Below, piece after piece: positions 61,070 through 64,000 of a stretch of DNA of 64,000 bases (positions are counted from its first letter, which is position 1; every line of letters begins with the position of its first letter). The notes beneath the pieces are model-generated. The model saw nothing but the letters and a program-made list of their open reading frames with translations. It did no database searches and had not been told where the DNA came from. Source of the DNA: Deltaproteobacteria bacterium (lineage in GTDB: Bacteria; Desulfobacterota; DSM-4660; Desulfatiglandales; Desulfatiglandaceae); NCBI GenBank assembly GCA_019307815.1, contig JAFDIV010000012.1:90218-154217 (forward strand), given 5' to 3'. The translations under genes and the position numbers were made by a program.

Positions 61070-61138
61070 TATATCACCTCCTTTTCAACACAATCATGGG
61101 AATGCCAGTATATTAGCGGTGCCTGAAGGTTGTTGTTC

Positions 61139-61168
61139 TATAAATAATGCGCATTGCTCCATTGTCAA
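61139..61168 (-). promoter_or_regulatory. Promoter of the HSP20 pair
   Basis: On the minus strand TTGACA (61163-61168) is followed after 16-18 nt by TATTTATA (61139-61146). The leader to the ATG at 61069 is about 60-70 nt. I see no CIRCE element or clear sigma32-type boxes. Confidence 0.45.
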
Positions 61169-61266
61169 GAGTCAGTGGGCGAGGTTTCATTTCAGGCTTA
61201 TAGGTCAACACATTTGAGCCTTATATAGTAACAACAGCCCAGCTTCATAATAATTGATCACTGATG

Positions 61267-61662
61267 CTAAGGTCTTTTTCGGGAAAAGAGGACGCTACGA
61301 TATGATAACAGGGCAAAGATAAAGCCACCTAAGGTGTCGAAGAGAAAGTCAGAGAGACTTGCATCCCGGCCTATTACAAAGGATTGATGTATCTCATCCA
61401 CTGCACCATAAACAGCGACCATTAGGGTCACGACAGCCACCTGCCACTGCCATAGTTTTTCCCTGCGGGGGCCAAGGGAACGGGCAAATAAAAATCCCAG
61501 AACACCAAAAACCAGCAAATGTTCCAACTTATCCTGGGCAGAAAACAGGTCAGGGCCAGGAATGTCGGGCAATGAAGAGAGCCAAAAAATCATTGCCATC
61601 CAACCCAACGCCAGGACTCTGCATGAGCGGTAATCTCCAATGATTTGAACAAAAGCCTTCAT
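61267..61662 (-). CDS. VanZ-family membrane protein
   Basis: 131 aa, four hydrophobic segments. VanZ hallmarks: LGWMAMIFWLSSLPDIPG, QDKLEHLLVFGVLGFLFAR, VDEIHQSFVIGRDASLSDFL and DTLGGFIFALL. VanZ-like proteins are found in many bacteria; most have no proven role outside teicoplanin resistance. It begins 38 nt after the SAT/APSK gene. Confidence 0.85.
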   Translation of the reverse strand: MKAFVQIIGDYRSCRVLALGWMAMIFWLSSLPDIPGPDLFSAQDKLEHLLVFGVLGFLFARSLGPRREKLWQWQVAVVTLMVAVYGAVDEIHQSFVIGRDASLSDFLFDTLGGFIFALLSYRSVLFSRKRP

Positions 61663-61700
61663 AATTAATACAGCCTAGCTGGCTATGGATAGTGGCGACA

Positions 61701-63416
61701 CTATATATATCCCTTCTGTCCCAAAAAAAGGAGGATCTCCTGTGCTGCCTCATCTGGAGTTAGTTCAGTGGTATCTACCCGAACCTCCGGGTTCTCAGGC
61801 TCTTCATAAGGGTCATCCACTCCAGTGAAGCCTTTTATCAGGCCTGCACGGGCCTTGGCATACATTCCCTTCCTGTCCCGCTTCTCACATACCTCGATGG
61901 GAGTGGCCACGTGCACTTCCACAAATCCTCCGTAAGCCTCTATAGTGGCTCGGACCTCTGCACGCGTGGAAGCATAAGGGGCAATTGGGGCACATATGGC
62001 AATGCCTCTGTTTTTAGTTATTTCACTGGCCACAAAGCCTATGCGTCGGACATTGATATCCCTATGTTCTTTGGAAAAACCCAATTCGCTTGAGAGATTT
62101 CGACGCACGATATCCCCGTCCAAAAGCGTCACAGGTCTGTCGCCCATTTCCAAGAAGCGGGAATAAAGTACCTTGGCAATGGTGGATTTTCCGGCCCCGG
62201 ACAATCCAGTCAAAAAGATAGTAAATCCCTGCTTGCTAGGGGGTGGGTAGGCACGGTACAGCTCATCAATGACCTCCTTGAAAGTGGCCCATTTGGGTAT
62301 GCGGCGGCCCGCCTTAATGCGTTCCCTTATCTCAGTGCCTGATAAGGATATTGTTTGAGTGCCCTCTGGAACCTGATCGCGTGTCCTGAATTCATCCTCA
62401 AAAGGGAGATAGACCATCTCTTCAAAGGAAACTACAGAGATGCCCAGCTCTTTTGAATAGACTTTCACCAAATCCCGTGCATCGTATTTGCCGTAGAAGG
62501 GTTTGCCGCTCTTGTCATTTCCAGGGCTTGCATGATCCCTTCCTACAATGAAGTGGCTACACCCAAAGTTCTTGCATATAATGGCATGTAACAAGGCCTC
62601 CCGAGGCCCTGCCATGCGCATGGCCAACGGCAGAAGGTTGAGTATGAAAGACTCAGGCGGGTAATGCCTGGCAACAGCACGATAACACCGGACCCGAGTA
62701 TAGTGATCGAAGTCTCCGGGCTTGGTCATACCTACAACAGGGAGCAAGAGAAGATTGGCCTTTGCCTCCCTCATGGCCCTCAACGTCATTTCAAATTGGG
62801 CCCTGTGAATAGGGTTGCGGGTTTGAAATCCAACTACCCGGTGCCACCCCAATTTCTTGTATAAATCACGAACCTCTACGGGTGTCTGCCGTAACTGCCT
62901 GAAGTCAAAGTGCACGGGTAAGCTCAGCACTTCCAGTTCGCCCCCAACATAGTAGTCGCCCCCGGTTTCCAAAATATACCGCGCACCAGGATGAATCCTG
63001 TCAGTTGTCCTATAAATTCGTGTTGACTCTTTTTCACGCTCTACAGGCCAAATATCTTCGATATGCATCACCGCCAAGAGAAAACCCTCTGGATCCCTGA
63101 GCGCCAAGGATTGACCTGCTTCTAAAGACTTGGCTTGTGTCTCGCTAATATCAAGACAGATGGGCAGCGGCCACAGCAGCCCGTTTTGGAGCCTCATCCT
63201 GTCCAAGACAGACTCATAGTCGGGTCTGGTCATAAAACCTCGTAGGGGCGAAAGGGCCCCCTCTGAAAGGAGCTCCAAATCACACATCTGCCGCTCATTT
63301 AATACGATTTCCGGCAGATTGAGAGCCACCTCTTTCAAAATCTTGCGCCGTTCAGGGCTCACCAACAAGTTAGTCAACTCTCCACCGTAAGGCTCCACCC
63401 AATAGCCATGGGCCAT
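61701..63416 (-). CDS. Bifunctional ATP sulfurylase / APS kinase
   Basis: 571 aa; SD AAGGAGGGTG before the ATG at 63416. N-terminal PUA-like domain, ATP sulfurylase catalytic motifs GFQTRNPIHRAQFE and VGRDHASPGN, then APS kinase from about residue 395 with P-loop LTGLSGAGKST and DGDIVRRNLSSELGFSKEHR. The SAT-then-APSK order is the sulfate-activating form that yields PAPS. Dissimilatory sulfate reducers use a separate SAT; the fused form points to assimilation or sulfation, although reversed SAT activity in sulfur oxidation cannot be excluded. A candidate promoter is in the 103-nt gap upstream. Confidence 0.92.
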   Translation of the reverse strand: MAHGYWVEPYGGELTNLLVSPERRKILKEVALNLPEIVLNERQMCDLELLSEGALSPLRGFMTRPDYESVLDRMRLQNGLLWPLPICLDISETQAKSLEAGQSLALRDPEGFLLAVMHIEDIWPVEREKESTRIYRTTDRIHPGARYILETGGDYYVGGELEVLSLPVHFDFRQLRQTPVEVRDLYKKLGWHRVVGFQTRNPIHRAQFEMTLRAMREAKANLLLLPVVGMTKPGDFDHYTRVRCYRAVARHYPPESFILNLLPLAMRMAGPREALLHAIICKNFGCSHFIVGRDHASPGNDKSGKPFYGKYDARDLVKVYSKELGISVVSFEEMVYLPFEDEFRTRDQVPEGTQTISLSGTEIRERIKAGRRIPKWATFKEVIDELYRAYPPPSKQGFTIFLTGLSGAGKSTIAKVLYSRFLEMGDRPVTLLDGDIVRRNLSSELGFSKEHRDINVRRIGFVASEITKNRGIAICAPIAPYASTRAEVRATIEAYGGFVEVHVATPIEVCEKRDRKGMYAKARAGLIKGFTGVDDPYEEPENPEVRVDTTELTPDEAAQEILLFLGQKGYI

Positions 63417-63519
63417 CTGGATTCACCCTCCTTATTAAACAGACCTTGTTTTCATTCTATCGAAATTTATCCTATAATACAAAGAGCAATTGAGATACCA
63501 AGGTTCATAAGCTTATTTT

Positions 63520-64000
63520 TTACTTCAATACCTCTTTTACCACCTTGAGCATCTGCCTCAGATCATAGGGCTTATTAATAAATGCCTTGGCCCCAACCTT
63601 AAGCGCCTCCTTCGTAGGACCATTTATCGAATAACCACTGGCTATTATCACCTTGGCCTCAGGGTCCACCTTCAATATCTCCTCCAGACACCTCCTTCCA
63701 CCCATACCAGGCATCACATAATCCATTATCACCAACGATATCTCTCCACCCCTGTCCCTGTATATCTCAACCGCCTCTTCACCATCCCCCGCTAACAATA
63801 CCTCATATCCAAACCTCTCCAATATCTCCTTCCCTAACTCCCTTATCGCCCCCTCATCATCCACCAATAAAATCCTCTCTCCTTCGCCCTCCAGCACAAC
63901 CTCCTCACCCTCTTCCTCCTCCAACACATGAACCTCAGCACCCTCCCCTAACACCGGAAAATATATCTTAAACGTAGTCCCCTCACCAGGCTCACTATAA
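63520..64000 (-). CDS. Hybrid histidine kinase, C-terminal part (HATPase tail + receiver), cut by right edge
   Basis: The frame ending at 63520 stays open to the window end. At the edge it reads YSEPGEGTTFKIYFP, the last part of a HATPase_c domain (G2 box). Next comes a Glu/Gly-rich linker with GEGAEVHVLEEEEGEE, then a receiver domain: LLVDDEGAIRELGKEIL, phospho-Asp in LVIMDYVMPGMGG, VIIASGYSING and FINKPYDLRQML. The coding strand is unusually rich in purines and poor in C. The sensor domain lies outside the window. Confidence 0.85.
   Translation of the reverse strand, partial: YSEPGEGTTFKIYFPVLGEGAEVHVLEEEEGEEVVLEGEGERILLVDDEGAIRELGKEILERFGYEVLLAGDGEEAVEIYRDRGGEISLVIMDYVMPGMGGRRCLEEILKVDPEAKVIIASGYSINGPTKEALKVGAKAFINKPYDLRQMLKVVKEVLK

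Overview
The window looks like a chromosomal segment from an anaerobic Desulfobacterota-type bacterium. The clues are multiheme c-type cytochromes, HdrD/DsrK-like CCG proteins, a 2-oxoacid:ferredoxin oxidoreductase, a corrinoid methyl-transfer operon, an aldehyde:ferredoxin oxidoreductase (AOR) relative and a complete Mla lipid-transport operon, which implies a diderm cell. The placement is inferred from gene content only. I see no rRNA, tRNA, CRISPR array, insertion sequence or phage gene.

Layout. 0-6.4 kb: a YceD/DUF177 gene cut by the left edge, an unrecognised 378-codon gene, a small conserved protein, a TetR regulator followed by the collapsed remains of an OMF-MFP-RND efflux operon, and a SurA/PpiC-type foldase. 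6.4-9.1 kb: a Ski2-like helicase. 9.1-25.9 kb: a long minus-strand gene series with very short gaps, read from a strong promoter near 25.85 kb. It encodes a ferredoxin, a short AOR-like protein, a BPL_N/GATase-like protein, a membrane redox module (hexaheme cytochrome, cytochrome b, heptaheme cytochrome fused to a NarI/DsrM-like domain, HdrD-like protein), an unknown Cys protein, an NMT1/Tau-type ABC importer, a radical SAM-GNAT fusion with an AIR-synthase relative (both resembling the Nit1C cluster), an acyl-CoA ligase whose C-terminus is frameshifted, and an acyl-CoA dehydrogenase.

26.2-43.3 kb: the divergent plus-strand series. It encodes a FadR-type GntR regulator, a CoA-acylating-type aldehyde dehydrogenase, a helical-bundle protein, a GlcD/GlcF-like oxidase pair, a branched-chain-amino-acid-type ABC importer, an MtrH-like methyltransferase, two UroD-fold (MtaA/MtbA) methyltransferases, a corrinoid protein, a RACo-type reductive activator and a small Cys protein. 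I read 9.1-43.3 kb as one catabolic island: uptake of one or more small organic substrates, corrinoid-dependent demethylation to a C1 carrier, oxidation of the remainder, and return of electrons through the CCG/cytochrome module. The substrate is unknown.

43.3-47.6 kb: an arginase-fold protein, a lone receiver protein, two divergent CobO genes (one a tandem fusion with a degenerate first half), an RRM protein and an FKBP. 47.9-53.1 kb: mlaEFDCA and a YihY-family protein. 53.4-60.1 kb: an oxoacid:ferredoxin oxidoreductase whose delta function is fused to an NfnB/GltD-like flavoprotein, an XRE-cupin regulator and a divergent MFS transporter. 60.2-64 kb: two HSP20 genes, a VanZ-like protein, a fused ATP sulfurylase/APS kinase, and the C-terminus of a hybrid histidine kinase cut by the right edge.

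Coding starts were chosen by Shine-Dalgarno (SD) position and overlap with the upstream gene, and several differ from the longest open frame. All functions are read by eye from motifs; no database search was possible.
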